This document shows, in pieces, positions 1 through 9,238 of a stretch of DNA of 64,000 nt. The translations under genes were made by a program, and so were the position numbers. The stretch lies in the NCBI RefSeq assembly GCF_947490415.1, contig NZ_CANLGX010000005.1, forward strand, positions 124,001 through 188,000. The letters are read 5' to 3'. The notes below the pieces were generated by a model. It ran no database searches. It worked only from the letters and a program-made list of their open reading frames with translations, and was not told the DNA's origin. Source of the DNA: an uncultured Eudoraea sp. GTDB lineage: Bacteria > Bacteroidota > Bacteroidia > Flavobacteriales > Flavobacteriaceae. Positions within the stretch are counted from its first letter, which is position 1; every line of letters begins with the position of its first letter.

Positions 1-1126
1 CAAAGTGTCCATAGGCGGCCGTTTCCAGGTAAATGGGATTTCTTAATTTAAGTCGTTCTTCTATTTCAAAAGGCCTCATTTTAAATAGTTCTGCAACTTT
101 CTGGGCTATTTCACCATCGCTCAAAGCCACTTTTGAGGTTCCGTAAGTATCTACAAAAATCGAAGTCGGCTCGGCCAATCCAATAGCATAACTTACCTGT
201 ACCAGTATTTCATCGGCAACACCTGCTGCAACCAAATTTTTTGCTGCATGTCTCGCGGCATAAGCGGCGCTGCGGTCTACTTTACTAGGATCCTTTCCGC
301 TGAAAGCACCTCCCCCGTGAGCTCCTTTACCTCCATAAGTATCAACAATAATTTTTCTTCCGGTCAAACCGGTATCCCCATGAGGCCCACCAATCACAAA
401 TTTACCGGTAGGATTGATATGGTAGGTAATCTTATCGTTAAACATGCTCTGGGTGTTCGGCGGTAACTTTGCTTTAACTCTTGGTATTAAAACAGTAACA
501 AGGTCTTGTTTTATTTTTGATAGCATTATCTCATCATCCTTATCAAACTCATCGTGCTGGGTTGATATTACGATTGTATCAATTCTAACAGGGATATTAT
601 CATCCGAATACTCAATAGTAACCTGCGCTTTTGAATCAGGTCTTAAATAAGTTAGCTCTTTATGTTCTTTTCTTAACAGGGATAATTCCTTAAGTATTCG
701 ATGTGAAATATCTAATGCCATTGGCATATAATTTTCACTTTCGTTAGTCGCATAACCAAACATCATACCCTGGTCACCGGCACCCTGTTCTTCTTTTTTT
801 TCGCGATCTACTCCCTGATTTATATCCTTAGACTGTTCGTGTATCAATGAGATGACTCCACATGAATCTCCACTGAACTGATATTCCCCATTGGTATATC
901 CAATTGTATTAATAACATCTCTTGCAATTTGTTGTAAATCTACATAAGTATGACTCTTTACTTCACCAGCTAATATAACCTGACCCGTAGTTACCAAGGT
1001 TTCACAAGCGACCTTACTTTCTGGATCAAAGGCTAAAAAGTTATCTAATAAAGCATCACTAATCTGATCTGCAATCTTATCCGGATGTCCTTCACTTACA
1101 GATTCCGAAGTAAACAAATAGGCCAT
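1..1126 (-). CDS. metK: S-adenosylmethionine synthetase, 3' end cut by the window edge
   Basis: MetK makes S-adenosylmethionine from methionine and ATP in the cytoplasm. The reading frame on the minus strand opens at the ATG at 1124-1126 and begins [17 protein letters not shown], the nearly invariant start of the family. The frame stays open to position 1, so about 375 codons are present and the C-terminal end lies outside the window. Reading on, the family's Gly/Asp-rich catalytic segments are present (for example the [11 protein letters not shown] stretch, encoded near 750-785). The gene sits alone behind a SAM-II-like riboswitch in its leader, which fits feedback control by its own product. 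Identity is very secure; only the C-terminus cannot be judged. Confidence 0.97.
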   Translation of the reverse strand, partial: MAYLFTSESVSEGHPDKIADQISDALLDNFLAFDPESKVACETLVTTGQVILAGEVKSHTYVDLQQIARDVINTIGYTNGEYQFSGDSCGVISLIHEQSKDINQGVDREKKEEQGAGDQGMMFGYATNESENYMPMALDISHRILKELSLLRKEHKELTYLRPDSKAQVTIEYSDDNIPVRIDTIVISTQHDEFDKDDEIMLSKIKQDLVTVLIPRVKAKLPPNTQSMFNDKITYHINPTGKFVIGGPHGDTGLTGRKIIVDTYGGKGAHGGGAFSGKDPSKVDRSAAYAARHAAKNLVAAGVADEILVQVSYAIGLAEPTSIFVDTYGTSKVALSDGEIAQKVAELFKMRPFEIEERLKLRNPIYLETAAYGHF

Positions 1127-1200
1127 AAATTTTACTTTTTAAAAATTAAAACTGATTTGACGGATGCTCGAAAAGAAGTTTACAAGACAACTTGATCTGT

Positions 1201-1305
1201 AGAAACTGCTTTAGCATTTTTTCTTTTGCAGAACCTGAATAATAATTTTAAACTAAAATTGGGTTCTGTATAAGAGGTTGCAATCAGTCAAATCCCTCCT
1301 CTTAT
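1201..1305 (-). promoter_or_regulatory. SAM-II-like riboswitch with an inserted hairpin, upstream of metK
   Basis: Read on the minus strand. An 8-bp perfect stem AUAAGAGG / CCUCUUAU (1305-1298 with 1276-1269) closes a loop holding GAUUUGACUGAUUGCAA, which resembles the conserved SAM-II loop. Downstream is AUGCUAAAGCAGU (1217-1205); its CAGU can pair with ACUG in the loop, giving the H-type pseudoknot of SAM-II, and GCUAAA matches the conserved 3' strand. Between the two lies an extra hairpin CAGAACC / GGUUCUG (1267-1261 with 1235-1229). SAM-II normally has a short connecting loop here; long-loop relatives are known in Bacteroidetes. The aptamer lies about 75 nt before the metK start. SAM binding is inferred, not shown. 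Confidence 0.85.
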
Positions 1306-1315
1306 TTAATGTTAA

Positions 1316-1323
1316 CAAAAGTA
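1316..1323 (-). promoter_or_regulatory. -7 element of the metK promoter
   Basis: TACTTTTG on the minus strand matches the Bacteroidetes -7 consensus TAnnTTTG. It would place the transcription start about 10 nt before the first riboswitch stem, so the whole aptamer would be in the leader. No clear -33 TTG is seen at the expected distance. Confidence 0.6.
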
Positions 1324-1464
1324 CATAATTTCTGTTGAAATAAAAATTATGATAAAATATAATTATCTCCGGTATTTCAACAACTATTTTTTCTCATCAA
1401 GGTTATACTTTGTATATTGTGTTGCTCTTAAATTTAAGACACCAACCATAAATTCAAATACTAT

Positions 1465-2079
1465 ATGCATATTGCCGTTGCTGGAAATATAGGAGCCGGA
1501 AAAACTACCCTCACCAGGCTTTTAGCAAAACATTACAGATGGGAGGCACATTTTGAAGACGTAGTTGACAATCCTTATTTGGATGATTTTTACAATCAGA
1601 TGGAACGGTGGAGTTTTAACCTGCAGATTTATTTTTTAAATAGCAGATACAGACAAATACTTAAGATCCGGGAAACAGGTAAAAATATAATCCAGGACAG
1701 GACCATTTACGAAGATGCCCACATTTTTGCGCCTAATTTACATGCTATGGGCTTAATGACCAACAGGGATTTTAGCAACTACTCCAGCCTTTTTGAACTT
1801 ATGGAAAGCCTGGTACAACCACCCGATCTATTAATCTACCTTAGAAGTTCTATCCCTAATTTGGTGAACCAGATTCACAAACGAGGCAGGGATTACGAAA
1901 ATTCCATATCTATTGATTACCTAAGTCGGTTGAACGAACGATATGAAGCATGGGCCCACGGTTATGAAAAAGGCAACTTATTGGTAATTGATGTAGACCA
2001 ATTGGATTTTGTTGATAATCCGGAACATCTAGGTGAGGTAATTAATAAAATTGATGCTGAAATACACGGACTTTTTTAG
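1465..2079 (+). CDS. Deoxynucleoside kinase (dNK family)
   Basis: This enzyme phosphorylates deoxynucleosides to dNMPs using ATP, feeding the nucleotide salvage pool. The 204-aa protein opens directly with a P-loop, GNIGAGKTT at residues 7-15. It has the DRTIYED substrate/catalytic segment (residues 78-84) and the arginine-rich LID KRGRDYE (139-145), all diagnostic of the dGK/dCK/TK2 family. The length is typical for bacterial members. It is monocistronic and ends at a strong bidirectional terminator shared with hppA. A second dNK domain occurs in this window, fused to FolK at 40928-42067, so the organism has at least two paralogues. Substrate preference cannot be read from sequence. Confidence 0.93.
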   Translation: MHIAVAGNIGAGKTTLTRLLAKHYRWEAHFEDVVDNPYLDDFYNQMERWSFNLQIYFLNSRYRQILKIRETGKNIIQDRTIYEDAHIFAPNLHAMGLMTNRDFSNYSSLFELMESLVQPPDLLIYLRSSIPNLVNQIHKRGRDYENSISIDYLSRLNERYEAWAHGYEKGNLLVIDVDQLDFVDNPEHLGEVINKIDAEIHGLF

Positions 2080-2090
2080 AGCTATTAAAT

Positions 2091-2125
2091 AAAAAAAACC
2101 CCAAGCTGAGCTTGGGGTTTTTTTT
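2091..2125. terminator. Bidirectional terminator between dNK and hppA
   Basis: A-run, then perfect stem CCCCAAGC / GCTTGGGG (2099-2117, loop TGA), then an eight-T run. It is flanked by A and T tracts on both sides, so it can stop transcription from both convergent genes. Confidence 0.93.
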
Positions 2126-2151
2126 GCTTTAAAGAGTTCCCTATTCCTCGG

Positions 2152-4530
2152 TCACTTCTTTTCAACCTTTTCTATGCGGATTTTCGCTTTCTTATCGGTT
2201 TCAGGTAATGCCTCTATCTGTGCTTTTACTTCTTCCTCGCTTCCTTCAAAAATAAGCTCACGGGTATTATCCACGCCGTTTTCCATACTAGTTATTGTAA
2301 CAACTGCCTTTACAAGACCGTCATCATTTTTATTCATTTCAACATGTACTTCCTTCTGGACCTCTGTAATTACTTTTTGCTCAGCATACGCAGTTAAGGT
2401 GTCTGAAGAAATCGCAATACTCGGTGCTATCACCAAAGCTACTACAGACATAAGTTTTAAAAGGATGTTCAATGAAGGACCTGAAGTATCCTTAAAAGGA
2501 TCTCCAACGGTATCTCCTACTACTGCTGCTTTATGAGCATCTGTCCCTTTACCGCCATCAGCTTCGATCATTTTTTTGGCATTATCCCATGCACCACCGG
2601 CATTAGATTGAAATATCGCCATAAGCACACCACAAGTAGTTACTCCTGCTAAAAGGCCTCCAAGCATTTCTGCGCCGCCAATAAACCCAACTGCCACAGG
2701 TACTGCTATAGCCAATAATCCTGGTAATACCATTTCCTTGATGGAAGCTTTTGTTGAAATATCAACACATTTGTCGTATTCAGCTAACCCATCGGCGGCA
2801 TCAAATATTTTTCTATCCTCGACACTTGCCTTAGACATATCTGAATCATACTTGCGCATCACTTCCAATGCAGCATGTAATTCCGGAATGTCTCTAAATT
2901 GTCTTCGAACTTCTTCTATCATTGCCATTGCTGCACGACCTACAGCATTCATAGATAAAGCGGAGAATACAAATGGAAGCATCCCTCCCACTAATAAACC
3001 AGCCATAATCTGAGGTCTTGAAACGTCTATTGCAGTAACATTAGCCACTTTCATAAAGGCTGCAAACAATGCCAAAGCAGTCAATGCCGCAGAGGCAATA
3101 GCAAAACCTTTTCCAATAGCTGCTGTGGTATTCCCTACAGCATCTAATTTATCAGTGCGTTCACGAACTTCCTTAGGCAATTCTGCCATCTCGGCGATAC
3201 CACCGGCATTGTCAGAAATAGGACCATAAGCATCAACTGCTAATTGAATTCCTGTATTTGCTAACATTCCGACCGCGGCAATTGCAATACCGTATAAACC
3301 TGCAAAATGATGTGAAACTAAAATAGCTGCAGCTATTAGCAAGATTGGTACTGCTGTAGACATCATGCCAACACCCAGACCCGCTATAATGTTAGTAGCG
3401 GCTCCTGTATCAGATTGCCTTACTATAGATTTAACAGGTTTTGTCCCGGTACCTGTATAGTACTCTGTAATTTTACCAACCCCAAAACCGGCAACTAAAC
3501 CGGCAAGTGTCGCCCAAAAAACACCTATTGCTCCTGAAGGCAAACCTTCAATATTTTCCGGTAACATATTGGTTATAATAAAATATGAGGCAATGATCAT
3601 TAATGCACCAGATCCGAATTCGCCCAGGTTTAAGGCCTTATGTGGGCTTCCACCGTCTTTTACCTTTACAAAGAAAGTGCCAATAATAGACATCACAATA
3701 CCTACTGCAGCTAATACCAATGGTAAATATACTGCTCCTAATCCCCCAAATTCAGGGGTAAAAATAAATGCCCCCAAGACCATAGTACCGATAATCGAAC
3801 CAACAAAAGATTCAAATAAATCGGCCCCCATTCCTGCAACATCCCCAACATTATCACCAACGTTATCTGCAATGGTTGCCGGATTTAAAGGGTGATCTTC
3901 CGGGATTCCGGCTTCAACTTTACCTACTAAATCGGCACCAACATCTGCTGCCTTGGTATAAATACCACCACCAACACGAGCAAATAATGCTATGGATGAT
4001 GCTCCCAGGGAGAATCCAGAAAGTACATTTAGTACCATAGGAATATTTTCAGCTCCCGGCCAAATCATTTGGTAAATCATAAACAACCCACTCAATCCAA
4101 GAACACCAAGACCTACAACACCTAATCCCATTACAGAACCACCTGCAAAAGCTACTTCCAAAGCCTTACCTAAGGATTTTCTTGCTGCTTGTGTTGTTCT
4201 AACGTTTGCTTTAGTAGCAACGCGCATACCTATAAATCCTGCCAATGCAGAACAGATAGCACCAACAATAAAAGAAACGGCCACCATTCCATTTGAACCT
4301 TCCTCAGCATTCCCCTTGAAATACAATAAAATGGCCACAGCGACGACAAAGATTGATAAGATTTTGTATTCTGCCTTTAAGAAGGACATTGCTCCATCAG
4401 CAATATTTTTGGCTATCCTTGCCATTTTTTCATTGCCTACTTCCTGTTTGGATACCCAAATATTTTTTATTAATACAAAAAGCAGTGCCAAAACACCAAA
4501 AGCCGGTAAAATGTTTACGATTAATTCCAT
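2152..4530 (-). CDS. hppA: Membrane-bound pyrophosphatase, K+-dependent (ion-pumping) type
   Basis: This inner-membrane enzyme hydrolyses pyrophosphate and pumps Na+ and/or H+ outward. The 792-aa protein has about 16 hydrophobic helices. It carries the PPi/Mg2+-binding segments [11 protein letters not shown] (residues 196-206) and DNVGDNVGD (222-230), and a matching C-terminal acidic motif [12 protein letters not shown] (671-682). [10 protein letters not shown] (466-475) has Ala where K+-independent enzymes have Lys, which marks the K+-dependent subfamily; many of these pump Na+. After the last membrane helix (about residue 710) there is an extra hydrophilic tail of roughly 80 residues rich in Glu and Lys, which is not part of the catalytic core. 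The gene is monocistronic. Identity is certain; the pumped ion is inferred. Confidence 0.97.
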   Translation of the reverse strand: MELIVNILPAFGVLALLFVLIKNIWVSKQEVGNEKMARIAKNIADGAMSFLKAEYKILSIFVVAVAILLYFKGNAEEGSNGMVAVSFIVGAICSALAGFIGMRVATKANVRTTQAARKSLGKALEVAFAGGSVMGLGVVGLGVLGLSGLFMIYQMIWPGAENIPMVLNVLSGFSLGASSIALFARVGGGIYTKAADVGADLVGKVEAGIPEDHPLNPATIADNVGDNVGDVAGMGADLFESFVGSIIGTMVLGAFIFTPEFGGLGAVYLPLVLAAVGIVMSIIGTFFVKVKDGGSPHKALNLGEFGSGALMIIASYFIITNMLPENIEGLPSGAIGVFWATLAGLVAGFGVGKITEYYTGTGTKPVKSIVRQSDTGAATNIIAGLGVGMMSTAVPILLIAAAILVSHHFAGLYGIAIAAVGMLANTGIQLAVDAYGPISDNAGGIAEMAELPKEVRERTDKLDAVGNTTAAIGKGFAIASAALTALALFAAFMKVANVTAIDVSRPQIMAGLLVGGMLPFVFSALSMNAVGRAAMAMIEEVRRQFRDIPELHAALEVMRKYDSDMSKASVEDRKIFDAADGLAEYDKCVDISTKASIKEMVLPGLLAIAVPVAVGFIGGAEMLGGLLAGVTTCGVLMAIFQSNAGGAWDNAKKMIEADGGKGTDAHKAAVVGDTVGDPFKDTSGPSLNILLKLMSVVALVIAPSIAISSDTLTAYAEQKVITEVQKEVHVEMNKNDDGLVKAVVTITSMENGVDNTRELIFEGSEEEVKAQIEALPETDKKAKIRIEKVEKK

Positions 4531-4617
4531 ATTAGTTAGTTATTAGCTATTTAAAACGGGTGCAAAAGTAGTAAAATGGATTAGAATAAAAAAGCCTAAA
4601 TATTTTCCCTGAATGAT

Positions 4618-7110
4618 TTAAAAACTAAAACCAAATGTTCCCTTAATACTAAAAGGACGGGCATCCGGATTCTCCAGGTAATTGCCTCTGAAATTAAAGT
4701 CGATTCTGAAAATTTTAAAGATATTACCAATACCAAAAGAATATTCCCAATAAATACTATCAGACGGAGCAATTAACGGGATGTTTGTTGGGCTGCTAAG
4801 TGTAATATTTTCATCAGTTAAACTACCCCATGCTCCTCTTAGACCTACAATTTCCCTTAAATTCCAATTTCGAATAATTGGAATCCTTGATAAAAACCGG
4901 CCATTAAAATTATGTTCCAAATGAACAGTGGCATAAGTATCTGTTACAAACTCGTAAAAATTCAAATTTGGAAATGTATTATAGATCGTCCATAAGGTCT
5001 GGTTTCCTGGTATTACGCTTAAAAGTCCAAGTGGAACGGCTCCGAAAGTTTTACCAACCTCAACTGTACTTAACAATCTGCCAAAACCTCCAATCTGCCA
5101 AGGTTTTGTATAAGAAAACTGAATTTTATCAAATTCAAAATCACTTTGAAATAAACCTTTCAGCCCCTTTGTGTAATTTAATAAAAGAGTGCTATAATTA
5201 TCATTTACATCTCTGCGCTCCACCCCGTTGCCGATAGTTTTTTTTCCCGGTGTGAATAATAGAATGGTATTTAATTCAAATTGTTTAATCTCAGAAGATA
5301 TCCCCGTGGGAGATGTAGCATCTATATAATCCAGGCTGAATGCATCAGGTAGTGCAGAGCTTAAGGTACGATAAGAACTCCCAAAACGAACCCTGAAGTT
5401 GGTAATTGGCTCAATTTCAATATTAAATGTGGACAGCTTAATATTGGTAAGCCTGTCATTGGAACCCACAGTAAAAATGGCAGATGAGGCTACACTTCTT
5501 CCAAGTACATCCGTTGTTTGAGTGAGGTTTAGACCTAATTGTTCTATATCTCTGCGGTTCCCCCCGGATAGTATTAGTCTGGTTTTTTTATCTACCAGCC
5601 ATTTGCCTGAAATACCATGTTTAAATTTTTCATCCTTAAATCCATAAGCCATATATCCTTCAATTCGCCAGGGATCATTTTGTCCAAAATAGGTTCTTGC
5701 CCCCCCTCTTAATCTAATTCCTTCGGCTTCATTATACCCAAAACCGCTGTAGATGCTTCCAAGATCTATATTCCATTTATCAATTTCCACATAACCCGAT
5801 GCCAAAATACTTGCAATGTCATAAGCTGTATTAAAACGCGGTACAGTCTTTAAAGTATCTAAGAGGTCATATATCCCCTGTTCATCCTTGTTTAGGGATT
5901 CCAGTCGATTATTTTCCCAAAATATGCTGTCTCTTTCAAAGGTTATGGGATCAAAAGGGTCTGTCTTATTTTTATAAAACTGTTTTGGTCTTTCAATATC
6001 AAATTTATAATTACCATAAACTGTAGTTCTTTTCCCATAAATCCCCTTGGACTCCTCTTTTTTAAAGAGGCTAAAATCACTAAGCATATAATCTCTTTCT
6101 AGTAAAAAGACCGAATCATTAACTACCTCAAAGTCCTGCTCTATATAGATTTCTTTCACCCAATTTATATTAGCACTCTTTGTAACCTCCAGGTTAATTT
6201 TCTTTATGGCGAACGTTGAATCATTTACCCAAAAATCACCTTTAAAAGTGAGTTCATTTTTACGCCTGGGGTAATAAATAATATGGTAGCACCATTTATT
6301 CTCTATATAAGCACTATCTGAAAGCACGTAATTATAAGCATCTATTCCTGCTTCGGAAACCGGACTGGGAAAACTCTTGTCAAAAAACTTTAGATACTTA
6401 TCATAGATATCATATTCCGAATAAAGATCTTTTACAAATCCAATTATAGCCTGATTATTGCTAAATCCGGAATTTTTATTCCCTAAAACATCCTCTTTGG
6501 TCTGAGCAAGGATATTATCACCATAAACTTTACTTGAGGTTTCATTTAAGAAAATTGGCAAATAGGTTTTCCCTGTAATTCGTGAAGTATCCAGATCCTG
6601 AAATACAAATTCCATTCCTTTGAAAAGTTTACTCTTCATCATGGCACTATCAATAGAATTAAGGTCAAATTCCACCTTTTCATATTTATCATATTGATAT
6701 TGCTTAAACATTCGAAGACCATTGATCTTCTTTTTTGCCCAAATTTTCTTTAGGATATCTATTGCCGGATTATTCTTTTTAGATTGTTTCCCCATATAGA
6801 CTATAACCTCATCTAGCTGTTCGCCCTGCAACATGACAACTCTGAGATTATAGTTTACCCGTTGCGGTAATTCCAATTCTTCGGTTTTATAACCAATAAA
6901 TGATATGATCAGGGAGTTGTACTCTTTTGAAGATTCCAAATAGAATAAACCATCTTCGTTAGTTATGGCGCCTTCAGTAGAGCCTTTAAATATAACATTA
7001 GCAAATGCTACAGGGTCCCCTTCCTCATCTACCACAATACCACCAGCTTTTGTCTGAGACCAGATAAATAATGGCGTTAATAAAAGAAAGAAAAGCAGGA
7101 GTCTTCTCAT
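4618..7110 (-). CDS. DUF5686 / CarboxypepD_reg-like outer-membrane protein
   Basis: A large protein of about 830 aa common in Bacteroidetes, of unproven function, probably in the outer membrane. I chose the ATG at 7110 (MRRLLLFFLLLTPLF), which opens a clear signal peptide; the open frame reaches a TTG six codons earlier. After the signal comes a carboxypeptidase-regulatory-like beta-sandwich (AGGIVVDEEGDPVAFANVIF), as at the N-terminus of SusC-type receptors. A long middle region and a C-terminal half rich in alternating aromatic/polar strands follow, ending in ...GTFGFSF, typical of a beta-barrel with a terminal aromatic residue. There is no plug domain or TonB box that I can see, so it is not a standard SusC. 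It is monocistronic on the minus strand. Confidence 0.85.
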   Translation of the reverse strand: MRRLLLFFLLLTPLFIWSQTKAGGIVVDEEGDPVAFANVIFKGSTEGAITNEDGLFYLESSKEYNSLIISFIGYKTEELELPQRVNYNLRVVMLQGEQLDEVIVYMGKQSKKNNPAIDILKKIWAKKKINGLRMFKQYQYDKYEKVEFDLNSIDSAMMKSKLFKGMEFVFQDLDTSRITGKTYLPIFLNETSSKVYGDNILAQTKEDVLGNKNSGFSNNQAIIGFVKDLYSEYDIYDKYLKFFDKSFPSPVSEAGIDAYNYVLSDSAYIENKWCYHIIYYPRRKNELTFKGDFWVNDSTFAIKKINLEVTKSANINWVKEIYIEQDFEVVNDSVFLLERDYMLSDFSLFKKEESKGIYGKRTTVYGNYKFDIERPKQFYKNKTDPFDPITFERDSIFWENNRLESLNKDEQGIYDLLDTLKTVPRFNTAYDIASILASGYVEIDKWNIDLGSIYSGFGYNEAEGIRLRGGARTYFGQNDPWRIEGYMAYGFKDEKFKHGISGKWLVDKKTRLILSGGNRRDIEQLGLNLTQTTDVLGRSVASSAIFTVGSNDRLTNIKLSTFNIEIEPITNFRVRFGSSYRTLSSALPDAFSLDYIDATSPTGISSEIKQFELNTILLFTPGKKTIGNGVERRDVNDNYSTLLLNYTKGLKGLFQSDFEFDKIQFSYTKPWQIGGFGRLLSTVEVGKTFGAVPLGLLSVIPGNQTLWTIYNTFPNLNFYEFVTDTYATVHLEHNFNGRFLSRIPIIRNWNLREIVGLRGAWGSLTDENITLSSPTNIPLIAPSDSIYWEYSFGIGNIFKIFRIDFNFRGNYLENPDARPFSIKGTFGFSF

Positions 7111-7269
7111 TAGTATGGCATATTGCAATTCCCGATCCTAAATAATCGAAAATGAAAAATTTGCAGCTACGGTTTAAGGTAAATTGACTTCGAATAGAAT
7201 TCCTTTTATAAAAAAGCTTCGTTCAACCTTGGTTGACGAAGCTAAGATACCTTTACAAAGTCATTTAAC

Positions 7270-8247
7270 TTATTTATATAACACTTTCTTAACAGCCTTA
7301 ATCACATCTTTATAATTGGGGATCCATTCTTCCAACAATACGGGAGAGTAAGGTGCAGGCGTATCTGCGGTGTTAATTTTTACAACAGGTGCGTCCAAAT
7401 AATCAAAAGCCTCTGATTGCACCAAATAAGTAATCTCTGTTGCAACGTTTCCAAATGGCCACGCCTCTTCAAGAATGACTAATCTGTTTGTTTTCTTTAC
7501 AGAGTTCAATATTGCTTCACGATCCATTGGCTTTACTGTGCGAAGGTCAATTATTTCACAACTTATACCTTCCTTCTCCAATTCGTCAGCCGCTTTGTAA
7601 GCTTCTTTTATAATTTTACCGAAAGAAACAATAGTAACATCTTTACCTTCCCTTTTAATTTCAGCTACTCCAAGGGGAATAGTATACTCTCCTTCAGGAA
7701 CTTCACCCTTGTCCCCATACATTTGTTCAGACTCCATAAAGATTACAGGGTCATCATCGCGAATTGCCGTTTTCAAAAGTCCTTTAGCATCATTGGGATT
7801 AGATGGCACAACCACTTTTAAACCCGGACAATTGGCAAACCAGCTTTCAAATGCCTGCGAATGGGTCGCCGCCAATTGACCAGCAGAACCTGTAGGTCCT
7901 CGAAATACAATTGGGCAATTAAACTGACCTCCGGACATCTGTCTGATTTTTGCGGCATTATTTATTATCTGATCTATACCCACCAAAGCAAAATTAAAGG
8001 TCATAAACTCAATGATAGGCCTGTTACCGTTCATTGCAGATCCAACACCTATTCCTGAAAAACCTAATTCAGAAATTGGAGTATCTAGAACACGATCCGG
8101 ACCAAATTCGTCTAACATTCCTTTTGATGCCTTATAGGCACCATTGTATTCTGCGACCTCTTCACCCATTAAATAAATGGATTCATCTCTTCGCATTTCT
8201 TCTGACATTGCTTCAGCAATTGCCTGCCTAAATTGTATGGTCTTCAT
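7270..8247 (-). CDS. pdhB: Pyruvate dehydrogenase E1 component, beta subunit
   Basis: The 325-aa protein is the beta subunit of the thiamine-diphosphate-dependent E1 of a 2-oxoacid dehydrogenase complex, here most likely pyruvate dehydrogenase making acetyl-CoA. It begins MKTIQFRQAIAEAMSEEMRRD and carries the family's MGEEVAEYNGAYKASKGM segment, with the ThDP-contacting Glu region, FMTFNFALVGIDQIINNAAK, and RGPTGSAGQLAATHSQ. The C-terminal transketolase domain begins near IDLRTVKPMDREAI. The alpha subunit is not adjacent, so alpha and beta are split in this genome or alpha lies elsewhere. It is transcribed away from etfB, with a palindromic operator-like site in the shared intergenic region. 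Confidence 0.95.
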   Translation of the reverse strand: MKTIQFRQAIAEAMSEEMRRDESIYLMGEEVAEYNGAYKASKGMLDEFGPDRVLDTPISELGFSGIGVGSAMNGNRPIIEFMTFNFALVGIDQIINNAAKIRQMSGGQFNCPIVFRGPTGSAGQLAATHSQAFESWFANCPGLKVVVPSNPNDAKGLLKTAIRDDDPVIFMESEQMYGDKGEVPEGEYTIPLGVAEIKREGKDVTIVSFGKIIKEAYKAADELEKEGISCEIIDLRTVKPMDREAILNSVKKTNRLVILEEAWPFGNVATEITYLVQSEAFDYLDAPVVKINTADTPAPYSPVLLEEWIPNYKDVIKAVKKVLYK

Positions 8248-8291
8248 CTAATTGTGGTCCCCCTTTTAAATAATTCATTTACAAATGCCCA

Positions 8292-8299
8292 CAAAAATA
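8292..8299 (-). promoter_or_regulatory. Probable -7 element for pdhB
   Basis: TATTTTTG on the minus strand matches TAnnTTTG about 45 nt before the pdhB start. The upstream TTG is at a shorter than usual distance, so the promoter call is tentative. Confidence 0.4.
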
Positions 8300-8347
8300 G
8301 GAAAATATCTACCAATTAACCCTGCCAGGGTATTAAAAAAAGATACA

Positions 8348-8375
8348 AAATTTACTATGCATGCATAGTAAATTT
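8348..8375. promoter_or_regulatory. 28-bp perfect palindrome, likely repressor operator for etfBA (or pdhB)
   Basis: The half-site AAATTTACTATGCA is followed at once by its exact reverse complement, with no spacer. The site lies between the divergent pdhB and etfB genes, 58 bp before the etfB start and just upstream of a TATCTTAG box (8389-8396) that could be the etfB -7 element, so its right half would overlap the -33 region. The ACTATGCA/TGCATAGT core has the look of an operator for a dimeric winged-helix (MarR-type) or TetR-type regulator; which one is inference. No regulator gene is adjacent. Confidence 0.6.
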
Positions 8376-8432
8376 GAAAATTAATAGCTATCTTAGCAGC
8401 CACTTTTTGAATGTACAAAACGCGAAATAAGT

Positions 8433-9179
8433 ATGAAGATATTAGTTTGTATCAGTAACGTACCGGATACTACTTCCAAAATCAATTTTACTGAAGGAGA
8501 TACTAAATTTGATACCAATGGTGTACAATTTGTAATTAATCCAAATGATGAATTTGGTTTAACCCGTGCCATGTGGTTTAAAGAAAAACAGGGCGCAACT
8601 ATTCATGTAGCAACCGTGGGGGGACCTGCTGTTGAACCAACCATTAGAAAAGCTTTGGCCATTGGTGCAGATGAAGCTGTTCGCATAAATGCAGAACCAA
8701 CAGATGGACTATTTGTTGCACAGCAGCTTGCCGAAATTATTAAAACTGGCGCTTATGATCTTATAATTGCTGGCAGAGAATCTATCGACTATAATGGGGG
8801 TATGGTTCCCGGTATGATCTCAGCCATATTAAATTTTAATTTTATAAATACCTGCATAGGGCTCGAAATTGAAGGAAATACTGCTACTGCCATTAGAGAA
8901 ATTGACGGTGGTAAGGAAAATATCTCTACTACCCTTCCCTTAATTATTGGTGGGCAAAAGGGTCTGGTAGAGGAAAGCGACCTTCGTATACCAAATATGA
9001 GGGGCATTATGATGGCGCGTCAAAAAAAGCTAAACGTTCTGGAACCGGTTGAAACTAACCATGGAACAGAAGACATTAAATTTGAAAAACCAGCAGCCAA
9101 AGGTGCAGTGAAATTAGTGGAAGCAGATAATATTTCGCATTTAATTGATCTGTTACACAATGAAGCAAAGGTCATCTAA
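8433..9179 (+). CDS. etfB: Electron transfer flavoprotein, beta subunit
   Basis: The 248-aa protein is the beta subunit of the FAD/AMP-containing electron transfer flavoprotein, which collects electrons from acyl-CoA and other dehydrogenases and passes them to the quinone pool. It opens MKILVCISNVPDTTSKINF, with NPNDEFGLTRAM and the family's AGRESIDYNGGMVPGMIS near residue 112. etfA follows after 59 bp, in the same orientation, so the two form an operon. The operon is preceded by a 28-bp perfect palindrome, suggesting dedicated control. Length and motifs are typical. Confidence 0.96.
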   Translation: MKILVCISNVPDTTSKINFTEGDTKFDTNGVQFVINPNDEFGLTRAMWFKEKQGATIHVATVGGPAVEPTIRKALAIGADEAVRINAEPTDGLFVAQQLAEIIKTGAYDLIIAGRESIDYNGGMVPGMISAILNFNFINTCIGLEIEGNTATAIREIDGGKENISTTLPLIIGGQKGLVEESDLRIPNMRGIMMARQKKLNVLEPVETNHGTEDIKFEKPAAKGAVKLVEADNISHLIDLLHNEAKVI

Positions 9180-9238
9180 TTATTAAATCAGGTTTCAAAG
9201 TTCATCGAAATTTTGAAATTAATCTTTAAAAGAAAATT

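Noticed and set aside
2174-2536. Open frame antisense to the end of hppA
   Set aside because: It lies wholly inside a well-conserved gene on the other strand; the composition is that of reversed HppA codons, and there is no ribosome site or homologue in mind.
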